Below the pieces are notes generated by a model. That model saw nothing but the letters and a program-made list of their open reading frames with translations, was not told the DNA's origin and made no database searches. Made by a program: the position numbers and the translations under genes. DNA of 64,000 bases from JAFAMB01 sp963775805 (GTDB lineage: Bacteria; Verrucomicrobiota; Verrucomicrobiia; Chthoniobacterales; JAFAMB01), in contig CAVZKG010000001.1 in assembly GCA_963775805.1 (NCBI GenBank), positions 2,666,001 to 2,730,000 on the forward strand, given 5' to 3'. Below, piece after piece: positions 55,932 through 63,996 of the stretch. Position 1 is the first letter of the stretch. The number at the start of each line of letters is the position of its first letter.

Positions 55932-56909
55932 ATGGAATCGATTAAAATTCCGCACACCGATCTCGAAGTATCCCGTTTGGCATTGGGCTGCATGGGCCTG
56001 GGAGGGGGGTGGACACCTGAAACCCCGTTGACCTCAGAGCATGAACGACAGGCCCGGGAATTTCTCGATGTTGCCGAGGAGATCGGAGCTAATTTTTTTG
56101 ACCACGCCAATATTTATCGGAACGGAAAGGCTGAAGAAGCGTTTGGCCGTGCGCTCAGGGAGAGACCTTCTCTAAGGGACAAGATTGTGATCCAGTCAAA
56201 ATGCGGCATCCGCCTGCAAGATCAGCCGCAAGGGACCCCAAACCGGTATGATTTCAGTCGTGATCATATTCTGGAGAGCGTGGATGCGATTCTGGCTCGG
56301 TTGGGCATCGGCCGGTTGGAAATTCTCTTACTCCATCGTCCGGATCCTCTTTGGGAAGGGGAAGAAGTCGCCGGAGCCTTTCAAAGTCTCAAACAATCGG
56401 GGAAGGTGCGTTACTTCGGGGTTTCTAATCAAAACCGGTTCCAAATGGAATATCTCCAATCTTTTTGGACTGAGCCTTTGGTGGTGAACCAGCTGGAAAT
56501 GAACTTGTTGCACCACGGTTTTGTCGAAGTGAGCATCTCGTTCAATCAGGACTCACCGCGTTACCCGGTTGGCTGGGAAGGAACCATGGAATATTGCCGA
56601 ACCAGAGGTGTTCTCCTCCAAGCCTGGAGCCCTCTGGCTCAAGGGGTGTTGATGGGTAATGTGGATGGCAAGCCCGAAAACGTAAGAAATACGGCTGCGT
56701 TGGTGCAGAAAATTGCGCGAGATCGTCAAACAACGACCGAGGCGATTCTGCTGGCGTGGCTGCTGAAACATCCGGCAAAAATCCAGCCTGTCCTTGGGAC
56801 TACGCGTCCAGAGCGATTGCGGTCTTGTGCCGATGCGCTTGCCGTCAATCTAACCCGTGAGGAGTGGTACTCCTTGTTTGCCGCGGCTCGCGGAGCGCCC
56901 ATGCCTTAG
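55932..56909 (+). CDS. Aldo/keto reductase
   Basis: A 325-residue reductase with the intact tetrad Asp57, Tyr62, Lys90 and His135 (FDHANIY, IQSKCG, LLHRPD). The ATG at 55932 is chosen because a TGGAG ribosome site lies six bases upstream; earlier in-frame codons overlap the preceding gene. It resembles the YdhF-like branch. Co-transcription with the Gfo/Idh/MocA gene suggests sequential carbonyl/alcohol conversions on a sugar. Confidence 0.88.
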   Translation: MESIKIPHTDLEVSRLALGCMGLGGGWTPETPLTSEHERQAREFLDVAEEIGANFFDHANIYRNGKAEEAFGRALRERPSLRDKIVIQSKCGIRLQDQPQGTPNRYDFSRDHILESVDAILARLGIGRLEILLLHRPDPLWEGEEVAGAFQSLKQSGKVRYFGVSNQNRFQMEYLQSFWTEPLVVNQLEMNLLHHGFVEVSISFNQDSPRYPVGWEGTMEYCRTRGVLLQAWSPLAQGVLMGNVDGKPENVRNTAALVQKIARDRQTTTEAILLAWLLKHPAKIQPVLGTTRPERLRSCADALAVNLTREEWYSLFAAARGAPMP

Positions 56910-56922
56910 ACCGTTGATATCA

Positions 56923-57013
56923 AAAATGGTTCCCGGGACGTGGTCCCAAGCGCCGAAGGCGTGAATGGCTCGTAGCTTGGGATGACGCGAAGCGGAGTCC
57001 CAGGTATCATTTT
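56923..57013. repeat. Palindromic repeat element after the aldo/keto reductase
   Basis: The outer arms 56923-56939 and 56997-57013 are inverted with a few mismatches (AAAATGG-type with CATTTT). Inner CCCAAGC at 56945-56951 pairs with GCTTGGG at 56975-56981. This 91-bp unit looks like a REP/MITE-type palindrome and could also terminate the plus-strand operon. Confidence 0.5.
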
Positions 57014-57076
57014 GGGGTAGAGCGAGCGCTGAAAGCGCAATGGATGGCCGGCCTTCGCAGATTTATTTGGGGAAAA

Positions 57077-57358
57077 TCAGCCGCCGTGATTATTGGCAAA
57101 ATCTATTCCGGTGTGAACCTCTGAGATTGCTTGATTCACTAAGTTGATCGCTTCGACCCGATGTCCCCCTTTGTCGTGCGATGCCTGGCTCAGTTGGTCA
57201 TTCGCCTCGTTGAGGTAGCTCAACGCATTTTCCATATGTCCTTGAACATGGCCGGGGGGTCCTTGCTCCGCACATGCGCCAAGCGTCAATCCTCCAACGA
57301 CGCAGGCAGCAACCTGTGCATAGCGATAAAATCTGTTGCTCATAAGAGAGAGACTCAT
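57077..57358 (-). CDS. Small lipoprotein-like helical protein, paralogue 1
   Basis: The start at 57358 is supported by GGAG six bases upstream, giving 93 residues. A hydrophobic leader ends in LTLGAC, a good lipobox. The mature part is a helical hairpin: GHMENALSYLNEANDQLSQA, then the signature DKGGHR, then EAINLVNQAISEVHTGID. The same KGGHR helical pattern occurs in small exported proteins of several phyla, with no known function. It lies 1 bp from the stop of its paralogue upstream, so they form an operon. Confidence 0.7.
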   Translation of the reverse strand: MSLSLMSNRFYRYAQVAACVVGGLTLGACAEQGPPGHVQGHMENALSYLNEANDQLSQASHDKGGHRVEAINLVNQAISEVHTGIDFANNHGG

Positions 57359-57359
57359 T

Positions 57360-57605
57360 CTAATCTCCATGGCTGGCGCCTACACTGATTCCCAGTTTAA
57401 CTTGGCGAATCGCCTCGTTTATGATCTGGATGGCCTTTTCTCGATGTCCGCCCTTGTTTGGCGATGCTTGAGTTAACTCGTATCGCGCCTGAATTAATGC
57501 ATTTAGCGCCCGCTCCATGTGTCCTTGATCGGCGTGTGCCGGTAATATTCCGCACATTCCTAGTGCAAGAAAAACCGCAATTTGACGTAGATTCACGCTT
57601 TTCAT
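57360..57605 (-). CDS. Small exported helical protein, paralogue 2
   Basis: An 81-residue protein from the ATG at 57605 (a longer open frame starts at 57635). A Sec signal peptide ends near ILPAHA with no lipobox cysteine at the right place. The mature sequence GHMERALNALIQARYELTQA, NKGGHR and KAIQIINEAIRQVKLGI is clearly homologous to the downstream gene. The pair arose by tandem duplication, with one copy apparently membrane-anchored and one soluble. Confidence 0.7.
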   Translation of the reverse strand: MKSVNLRQIAVFLALGMCGILPAHADQGHMERALNALIQARYELTQASPNKGGHREKAIQIINEAIRQVKLGISVGASHGD

Positions 57606-58036
57606 TGGGTTACGAAAAAAACCGACGCCAACCATGACTCGATCGCTCGATTCAAATCAAGAAAACTTTGAAACTATTAGAGGACTCCGAGGTAGTCCCA
57701 GCCTAATGCTAATCTGACCCGGTTTTCGCCGACACACCCATACCGCATCCGTTTCTCCTCGCATCCACGTCCCAACGGCGAGTTCAACGCGACATCGCTC
57801 CAGTCCGGACAGCTAAACTCAAAAAGTCCGAAACTCTGCGCCCTCTGCGCCTTTGTGGTGAATCCAATCCTCTGTGCCCTCCTCCGTTCCTTTGCGCACT
57901 CCTCCCTCTCTCCGAACCTCCGTGGTGAACCCTTCCCGGGAACGGACAGGCTGGAAGCCCATCCTACCTTAAATTCCCGAACGTTCTGGAGTCTTACCCG
58001 CGTCCACTTCGTTGCAGGTCCCAGGAAAACAGCGCT
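57606..58036. repeat. Non-coding region with dispersed repeat blocks shared with 43.5 kb
   Basis: No gene is supported. The block at 57697-57755 (GCTAATCTGACCC through CGCCGACACACCCATAC) corresponds to 43671-43717. The block at 57931-57970 (CCCGGGAACGGACAGGCTGG) is the inverse of 43525-43560. Between them is CTCCGTGGTGAAC-type text also seen near 43405 and 43770. Confidence 0.6.
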
Positions 58037-58570
58037 TTAATAGGTATAGAAAGAAAGTGGAAATCCAGATCGGAACGTACCTCTATTTTTTTTAATCTGG
58101 ATCCAGAGTGCGTCAGTCGACTCTGCTCGGGTATATGCCGACGCTCTGGCCAACTTGTTGGAGATTGTGCCTGAGTCTGAATCATGATAAAAGTAAACGC
58201 CGTAAGTAACCCATAGAGGTTTTCCCGTGTCCTCCTCTCCTGCATCAAAGTCCAGATAGCCACTTTCTCTGTCTCCGTTACTTAGAGCTGCAGCTGCCTC
58301 GTCTTCACCTGCTGCCAGCGGTAATTTCCCGATTTTTGCCAAGATTCGGTCGTGGGCCTCGTCTATCGCCGCACTTCGATCGTAATGATATGTTCCAGAA
58401 GACTTCGTGGAGTGAGCCTCAACACACAGAATGTAATCAACGACTGGGTGTCCAAGGCTTCGGACTATATGATTGTACCAATATAATGCCCAGGCGGCCT
58501 TAACAGGCGTGACAGAAAACAACAGTGTGCCGATACACACTAGCAATCCGCTTCTGAAAAGCTTATTCAT
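58037..58570 (-). CDS. Secreted hypothetical protein
   Basis: The 177-residue protein has a clear Sec signal peptide (SGLLVCIGTLLFSVTPVKA). The mature part is rich in Tyr, Asp and Ser (VDYILCVEAHSTKSSGTYHY, later GVYFYHDSDSG) and has an acidic middle (GEDEAAAALSNGD). I do not recognise a family. It diverges from the methyltransferase-like gene at 58658 and has no operon partner. Confidence 0.55.
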   Translation of the reverse strand: MNKLFRSGLLVCIGTLLFSVTPVKAAWALYWYNHIVRSLGHPVVDYILCVEAHSTKSSGTYHYDRSAAIDEAHDRILAKIGKLPLAAGEDEAAAALSNGDRESGYLDFDAGEEDTGKPLWVTYGVYFYHDSDSGTISNKLARASAYTRAESTDALWIQIKKNRGTFRSGFPLSFYTY

Positions 58571-58657
58571 AGGAAGGAATTCTGAGGGACGTTATACCAA
58601 TTTCGAAACTGCAAATACAAAGACAAAGTAATACTGCTCTTTTTCGGTTGGTTCGCG

Positions 58658-59065
58658 TTGATGGCACTGGATGCCATTCGGTTCAAATGGTCTTCGGTTC
58701 CCGCCTGGCTTCAGGGTCCGGGTGCGTTGGGTCTCCTCGTTGCGTGCTACATCAGTTATCTGACCCTTCGTGAAAACACGTTCGCCACGCTGGTTGTAAG
58801 GGTCCAGAAAGAACGCGCCCACGCTGTCATCACCAGCGGACCTTACCGCTATGTTCGCCACCCGATGTACGCGGGTATGATATTCTATTTATTCTGCGCC
58901 CCTTTGCTTTTAGGTTCCTGGTGGGGGCTTTTCTGCGGATGTGTTCTGCTTGGAGTCTTCGCGATTCGTATTCAGATAGAGGAGGGAACCCTCCGAAAAG
59001 AACTCCCCGGCTACAACGAATATGCGGCACGTGTCCGCTATCGGTTGATCCCGAGGGTCTGGTGA
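58658..59065 (+). CDS. Isoprenylcysteine carboxyl methyltransferase-like membrane protein, 5'-truncated
   Basis: The C-terminal half carries the ICMT/NnrU-like SAM-binding signature (VITSGPYRYVRHPMYAGM) and ELPGYNEYAARVRYRLIP at the end, as in bacterial phospholipid/isoprenylcysteine methyltransferase-like proteins. These usually have about 200 residues with two or three more N-terminal helices. Here coding-like sequence (VILLFFGWFALMALDAIRFKW) begins only at about 58628, and a stop lies at 58583, so the N-terminus is lost. TTG 58658 and ATG 58661 are the available starts. Probably a degrading gene. Confidence 0.65.
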   Translation: MMALDAIRFKWSSVPAWLQGPGALGLLVACYISYLTLRENTFATLVVRVQKERAHAVITSGPYRYVRHPMYAGMIFYLFCAPLLLGSWWGLFCGCVLLGVFAIRIQIEEGTLRKELPGYNEYAARVRYRLIPRVW

Positions 59066-59123
59066 ACGTGTATGAGACACAATATGGAACAGGTCGAATA
59101 ACGTCTTACCAACCGCACCACAC

Positions 59124-59564
59124 ATGACGATCAAGAGATTGGACCACGTCAGCGTCGTCGTCGACGACCTTGCAGCCGCTATCGCTTTTTTCACCACGCT
59201 CGGCATGACGCTCGAAGGCGAAATACCGGTCGAGGGCCCGTGGGTGGACCGCGTCAACGGGCTCGAAAATGTCCGAGTCAACATCGTTATGATGCGGACC
59301 CCAGATGGACACGGGCGGCTTGAGCTGACGAAGTTTCGCAATCCAAAACTGGTCGAGATCGAACCGGCGATCGCACCACCGAACGCGCTGGGACTCCGGA
59401 GCGTCATGTTTACAGTCGAAAGCGTCGACGACACTGTCGCTCGCCTGCGCGCCAACGGCGCCGAACTCGTCGGCGAGGTTGCCCAGTACGAGGATAAGTA
59501 CAGACTTTGCTACATGCGAGGCCCTGCGGGCATCATCGTCGCGCTGGCCGAGGAACTCTTCTGA
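59124..59564 (+). CDS. VOC-family (glyoxalase/bleomycin-resistance fold) protein
   Basis: A 146-residue protein of two beta-alpha-beta-beta-beta modules: LDHVSVVVDDLAAAIAFFTT at the start, LELTKF in the middle, LRSVMFTVESVDDTVARL and GPAGIIVALAEE at the end. Candidate metal ligands are the first-module His8 and the Glu residues in LELTKF and ALAEE. The family includes glyoxalases, dioxygenases and antibiotic-binding proteins; the substrate is unknown. It is the last gene before the tRNA-fragment junction. Confidence 0.83.
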   Translation: MTIKRLDHVSVVVDDLAAAIAFFTTLGMTLEGEIPVEGPWVDRVNGLENVRVNIVMMRTPDGHGRLELTKFRNPKLVEIEPAIAPPNALGLRSVMFTVESVDDTVARLRANGAELVGEVAQYEDKYRLCYMRGPAGIIVALAEELF

Positions 59565-59612
59565 AGCGTTCAGCGAGGAACTGTAACCTTCTGGTGAAGA
59601 ATCTATTACGAA

Positions 59613-59663
59613 TGGAGCCGGCAATCGGGTTCGAACCGATGACCTGCTGATTACAAATCAGTG
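59613..59663 (-). other. 3' fragment of tRNA-Thr(UGU): probable integrase attachment site
   Basis: On the minus strand the sequence has an anticodon arm with loop TTTGTAA (anticodon TGT), a variable loop AGGTC, a perfect T-arm (ATCGG-TTCGAAC-CCGAT), the 3' acceptor strand TGCCGGC and TCCA. The matching 5' half (acceptor GCCGGCA and D-arm) is absent; the sequence beyond the anticodon arm is unrelated. A tRNA 3' fragment next to a tyrosine integrase gene is the classic att core left by an integrating element. No second copy is visible in the window. Confidence 0.8.
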
Positions 59664-59669
59664 GATCAG

Positions 59670-59764
59670 CGTGAGCAGACGTGAGCCGATATGAACGGTT
59701 GTGAGCTGCGAAACGGCTTGTAGACAAGCTTCATGAGCCGTTCTACGGTTCCGGCTAAAAGCTC
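59670..59764. promoter_or_regulatory. GTGAGC-type direct repeats between att core and integrase
   Basis: GTGAGC occurs at about 59671, 59681 and 59701, with CATGAGC/CATGAG variants near 59733 and 59763. Short repeats between a core site and an integrase gene suit arm-type integrase or excisionase binding sites. The evidence is positional only. Confidence 0.3.
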
Positions 59765-61103
59765 ATGAGTGATCACGAAAGATCAGGGATGAATGAAAAA
59801 AGTGTCCAAGCTTTTGGGTCGCTTGGACACTTTTCAAAGTCCGACATTCGCTATTGGCAGCGAGCAATCTTTCGCCAAACCTACAGGCGTGATGGTCAAA
59901 CGCTGGTGACGAGGAATTGGGCGATGAAGATCGCTCATGAGGGCCGGCGGGAGACCTTCCCTCTTGGAACAGCAAACAATGCGGCGGCGGCGGCGCGGGC
60001 GAGGGAGATTTATCTATCGCTCGCGGCCAACGGATGGGATGCCACAGTGGCGAAATTCAAGCGCAGCAGGCCGGCGGCGCCCTTCTGCCGTAGCTGATCG
60101 TCCCTGTACGATCGGGGAGTTTTTGGCGGCAGTTTCTGAGGTAACGAGGAATCAGAGCACCTTCAACGACTATGCGCAGGCATTCCGTCAAATTGTTTCA
60201 GACATTTTTGGTCTTTCGAACAGCAATCTGAAGTACGACTACCGGACCGGCGGAAGGAAGGAATGGTTATCAAAAATTCATGCGATCAGCTTGGCAGATG
60301 TCACTCCTGCAAAGGTGCAGGCGTGGAAGTTATCGTTCCTTGCTAAGGCCGGGGATGACCCAATTGCTCGTCGGACGGCGCGGGTCTCAGTGAACGCTAT
60401 CATCAGGAGGGCGCGGAGCTTGTTTTCGCCCAAGAAGCTGCGTCACCTGACGCAAACGTTGCCAGGGCTGTTGCCATTCGAAGGCATAGAGTTTGAGGCG
60501 CGGCAATCGATGAAGTACCACTCGAAAATTGATATCGAGAAGCTGATCGGCGAGGCGCGACAAGAACTCGAAGACCAGGACCAAGAGGCCTACAAAGTGT
60601 TTCTTCTTGCTATGGGAATAGGCCTTCGGCGCAAGGAAATTGACTTACTGGAATGGTCGGCATTTCTCTGGACCAAAAACCAGGTTCGAATTGCACCGAC
60701 CCGGTATTTCCATCCGAAAAGCGAAGACTCGATCGCAGACTTGCCGGTTGATTCAGAGCTAATGGACGTGTTTCGCGAGTATTACGGGCGTGCGAAAGGA
60801 CCGTTTGTGATCAAAAGCCCTCGCCCGCCATTACCTCAGCGGCCATATCAGTACTTTCGATGTGATCCTATCTTCGATCGACTGGTTGGCTGGCTCCGAA
60901 AGCACGGAGTGAACGGTAACAAGCCGCTTCACACGCTGCGGAAAGAGTATGGATCGCTCCTCACGAGGACATACGGCATTCACGCGGCGAGCCGGGGGCT
61001 GCGGCATGCGGATTTGCGGACGACCTCTGAGCACTATAGCGATGCGACGGCGAGAGTCACGCCGGGTATCGGTGGGTTAATTGCTCCTGCAGACAAGAGC
61101 TAA
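59765..61103 (+). pseudogene. Tyrosine-recombinase integrase, frameshifted near its N-terminus
   Basis: The N-terminal arm-binding part (YWQRAIFRQTYRRDGQTLVT to about NGWDATVAKFKRSRPAAP) is read from the ATG at 59765. The core-binding and catalytic domains (CTIGEFLAAVSEV onward) continue one base forward after about 60075-60090. The catalytic residues are intact: Arg in GIGLRRKEID, HTLRKE, and RHADLRTTSEHY with the nucleophilic Tyr. One extra base near GCGCCCTTC would explain the break. The gene lies 100 bp from the tRNA-Thr fragment. A perfect 14-bp hairpin (59798-59811 with 59821-59834) sits in the first codons and could control translation. Confidence 0.8.
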
Positions 61104-61603
61104 GAAGGGCATAATGGCAACATTAGGACTATGTCCGACTCGTCCATGGTCATTCCTGCAGCGCGCTCGCTTGCCGGTCCAAGAACTTCGAAACCGAGCT
61201 TGGTGTAAAAGGTTCTTGCTCCTTCGTCAGGCCGCCCTGTGTATACCCACAGTTCTGTGCAGGCCATCCTGCGCCCTTTATCGGTAAGTGCATGAATGGC
61301 GGCGGTCCCGTAACCTTTGCGGCGAAACGCGGGACGAATGCCGAACCAGCCAACCCAGATGCGACTGGATGGGGTCTTAGGCGTTTGGTAAAGGCCGCAG
61401 ACGCCTATTGTCTCGGTGGCTCGCCTCAACAGGAAGACTTCCCAGAACGGGATCGGGACGGGCCGACGGCCGATTCCGCACCAGTGGAGCATCGAGAGCA
61501 GAAACCGGTCTCCGAAATCATCGGCAAGCTCTCTCATCACTGGGAGGAATAGATTAATCTCTCTTGTGGCGATCAATTCGACGGTATGGCCGCTGGCGGG
61601 CAT
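61100..61603 (-). CDS. GNAT-family N-acetyltransferase
   Basis: A 167-residue GNAT protein with the acetyl-CoA-binding motif A (GWFGIRPAFRRKGYGTAAI, R-R-K-G-Y-G) and the later FYTKLGFEVLG. It overlaps the preceding minus-strand frame by 31 bp and converges tail-to-tail on the integrase by 4 bp. The substrate is unknown. It belongs to the cargo of the mobile region. Confidence 0.85.
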   Translation of the reverse strand: MPASGHTVELIATREINLFLPVMRELADDFGDRFLLSMLHWCGIGRRPVPIPFWEVFLLRRATETIGVCGLYQTPKTPSSRIWVGWFGIRPAFRRKGYGTAAIHALTDKGRRMACTELWVYTGRPDEGARTFYTKLGFEVLGPASERAAGMTMDESDIVLMLPLCPS

Positions 61604-62088
61604 GGGTCTACTCCCCTTGAATTGAGTGATGATAACAATTGCTTTTTGTCACTGACCTGGAGCGCAAAGAGCGGCACTCCGTCCGGCATTGATCGGGCAT
61701 TTTGGAGCTTGAAGAAATCGAATCCTTCAAGGAGCGCCCGGCCTTGCTCCGAATAGGCAAGGGCGAGCAGTTCACAGGGAAAATCGATGCGGGCGTTAGC
61801 GAGCCAACATCCGATGCCGCGAGACAAGAGTATTTTGATCGCGCGTCCACCTCTGAGTTCTGAACGGAGTACGATTCCGGAGATATACCAGAACTGGGCC
61901 GGGCTGTTCATAAACGGGCGCATCCCCCGACCGTTTAGTTGGGATTCCTTGATGCGACCATGCGTGAACAGTTCAGCATAGCGGACCGAGAGCGGCCACA
62001 TCCCGATAGCCCCCATAACTCGCGTACGAAAGAATAGGGCGTGCAAGCCCGAGGGATAAGAAAACCACCACTCTTGGAATTTCTCGTA
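61573..62088 (-). pseudogene. GNAT-like protein, N-terminus lost at the IS91 junction
   Basis: From the TTG at 62046 the frame gives 157 residues. Coding-like sequence continues upstream in the same frame (TYEKFQEWWFSYPSG) until the insertion-sequence boundary at about 62085-62095, with no start codon that makes sense. The middle (FWYISGIVLRSELRGG, then ELLALAYSEQGRALLEGFDF) resembles the acetyl-CoA-binding and late strands of the GNAT fold, but the match is weak. It overlaps the next acetyltransferase gene by 31 bp. The 5' end was probably removed by the mobile element. Confidence 0.55.
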
Positions 62089-62089
62089 T

Positions 62090-63187
62090 GTGATCGAGGT
62101 CTGCCGGACGGCTGTTCTGGGTGGTCATCTGGAGCAGTGTGACCACTGCGGCCATCAGCGCAACGCTTACAACTCCTGCTCCGATCGCCACTGTCCAAAA
62201 TGCCAGTCGCTGGCCCGGGCTCAGTGGCTCGAGGATCGTCAAGCCGAGCTTTTGGCTACCCAGTACTTCCACGTGGTCTTCACCATGCCAGAACAGATTG
62301 CAACCATTGCCTATCAGAACAAGCGAGAGCTTTATGGCATCCTGTTCAGGGCCACTGCGCAGACCTTGCTCACCATCGCTGCTGATCCCAAGCACCTTGG
62401 CGCTAAGATCGGATTTTTCGCCATGCTCCATACTTGGGGCTCTAACCTGCTCCATCACCCCCACCTGCATTGTGTGGTCCCCGGAGGCGGTCTGGCTGCG
62501 GATGGCAGTCAATGGATTTGCTGCCGGGATGGGTTTTTCTTGTCCGTGCGGGTGCTCTCAAGGCTGTTTCGTCGTCTGTTCCTAGAGTATTTGATCAACG
62601 CCTTTGATGCCGGCAAACTGGAGTTTTTCTCCTCCCTGCAATCACTCCGGGACCCGTCCTCATTCCTAGATTACTTGACTCCTTTGCGCGAGGCCGAATG
62701 GGTGGTCTACGCAAAGCGGCCCTTCGCCGGACCCGAGCAGGTGTTGGACTACGTCGGGCGCTATACTCATCGCGTGGCGATCTCCAATAATCGTCTGTTA
62801 GACATCGCGGAGGGCATGGTGACGTTCCGTTACAAGGATTATCGTCATGACGCCCAGCAAAAGACGATGACACTGCGAGCCGAAGAGTTCATCCGCCGCT
62901 TTCTGTTACATGTGCTTCCTGCAGGCTTTCAGCGCATCCGCTACTACGGCTTCCTGGCCAACCGATACCGAGAACCGAAATTAGCACGCTGCCGAGACCT
63001 GTTAGGCATGCCGGCAGCCGAATCAGTGACTTCAAAAGCCAGCACGGACTATCATGACCGCTATGAAGAACTCACCGGTTTTTCGTTGTGGAAATGCCCG
63101 GTCTGTCACCAAGGTCGCATGCTAATGATCGAGATCTTGCCGCGAAGCCCGCTCAGGCATCTAACGCCGATCAAGGATACCTCATGA
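62090..63187 (+). mobile_element. IS91-family transposase, 5'-truncated
   Basis: The reading frame gives 365 residues of a Y2/HUH rolling-circle transposase: a zinc-binding region (CDHCGHQRNAYNSCSDRHCP), the HUH motif in HPHLHCVVPGGG, the YVGRYTHRVAISN segment with the catalytic Tyr area, and a C-terminal CPVCHQG. Homologues carry 40-50 more residues before CRTAVLGGH. Here the frame hits a stop at 62057 and unrelated coding sequence of the opposite strand is adjacent, so the left end is missing. IS91 elements move by rolling circle and often carry neighbouring genes. I could not define the right terminus; it should lie between 63187 and about 63480. Confidence 0.85.
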
Positions 63188-63484
63188 TGGAGAGGACTGC
63201 TTTCGGATCTAGATCCAACTGTGCCGTACAAGCTTGGCCCGACCAAGCGACGGGAGCAGCGTTGCCAAACGAGTCATCCCGAAAAAAATCCGAGGCACAC
63301 GTTTCATTCCCCCGACCGCATCATAGGTCAATGCAGGCACCGCGATCCCACAAGGCGTTGCATGCGCTCATCACTTCCGGCAACATCGGATCCTCGTCCG
63401 AGATCCAGCCGACAATCAATACCCATAGACGACGCGCTGGGCAATGGTTTAGTCCAACCCATTTTTAGCCCACCGTCACGGCGA
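63188..63484. other. Flank of the IS91 remnant
   Basis: Overlapping open frames show no family resemblance. This interval should contain the ori end of the IS91 element and its junction with the next broken gene. Confidence 0.35.
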
Positions 63485-63646
63485 TCACCCTTTAGTATGC
63501 TCTCCGAGCCTCTCCCGCCGCGACGCCGGCCTAAAAATGCTCTGCGTTGCTAACCAATCAGAAAACTCCCGGTAATCTTGCTTCAGCGAGTCGAAGAATT
63601 GGTCTGCCAGGTCAATCTCTCGGAAGAGTTTTCTACCGAAGATCAT
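63485..63646 (-). pseudogene. N-terminal fragment of an acetyltransferase-like protein
   Basis: From the ATG at 63646 the 53 residues contain FREIDLADQFFDSLKQDY followed by REFSDWLATQ. This resembles the N-terminal segment (PFFDSLKxDYxxFxxWF) of a group of GNAT-type proteins. The similarity then stops and a basic, unrelated tail leads to a stop. It is truncated on the side facing the IS91 remnant, so the element or a deletion probably removed the rest. Confidence 0.5.
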
Positions 63647-63807
63647 AATTCTGGTTGGTGAGCCGCAGCAACAGATCGCCGTGACACGGCCGCGCGCACA
63701 GACGCAGACGAGATCGCGGCCACCAGCTCGCCGAGCTCGCAAGTGGTGGTGCCGAGCAGCGAGCCAGGGCGTTGTACTTCCGACTATTCTCAAGAGCCAC
63801 GAAGTGA

Positions 63808-63996
63808 TCAGGTGCTTCGTGGGGCGCCGGCCAGGACGAGCACATGCCATAGCCGCCTGAACTGCGTCAGGATATCGTCAGCAGAGGCCCAGCCATTCCA
63901 AGCTTCGGGATCGAGCTTCACGGAATTTGCCGCTGCACCGATGTTGGCGGCATCCAGCATGCCGTCACCGGCGATGCGTTCGGCCAAGGGACGCAC
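63808..63996 (-). CDS. Hypothetical protein, probably partial at the window edge
   Basis: A 62-residue open frame reaches nearly to the last base of the window; the GTG at 63996 may be internal to a longer gene. The sequence (GDGMLDAANIGAAANSVKLD, EAWNGWASADDILTQFRRLW) has normal amino-acid balance but matches no family I know. Confidence 0.3.
   Translation of the reverse strand: MRPLAERIAGDGMLDAANIGAAANSVKLDPEAWNGWASADDILTQFRRLWHVLVLAGAPRST

Noticed and set aside
61973..62512. 179-codon minus-strand frame across the IS91 junction
   Set aside because: Most of it is antisense to the transposase, and the remainder is in the wrong frame relative to the truncated GNAT-like gene.
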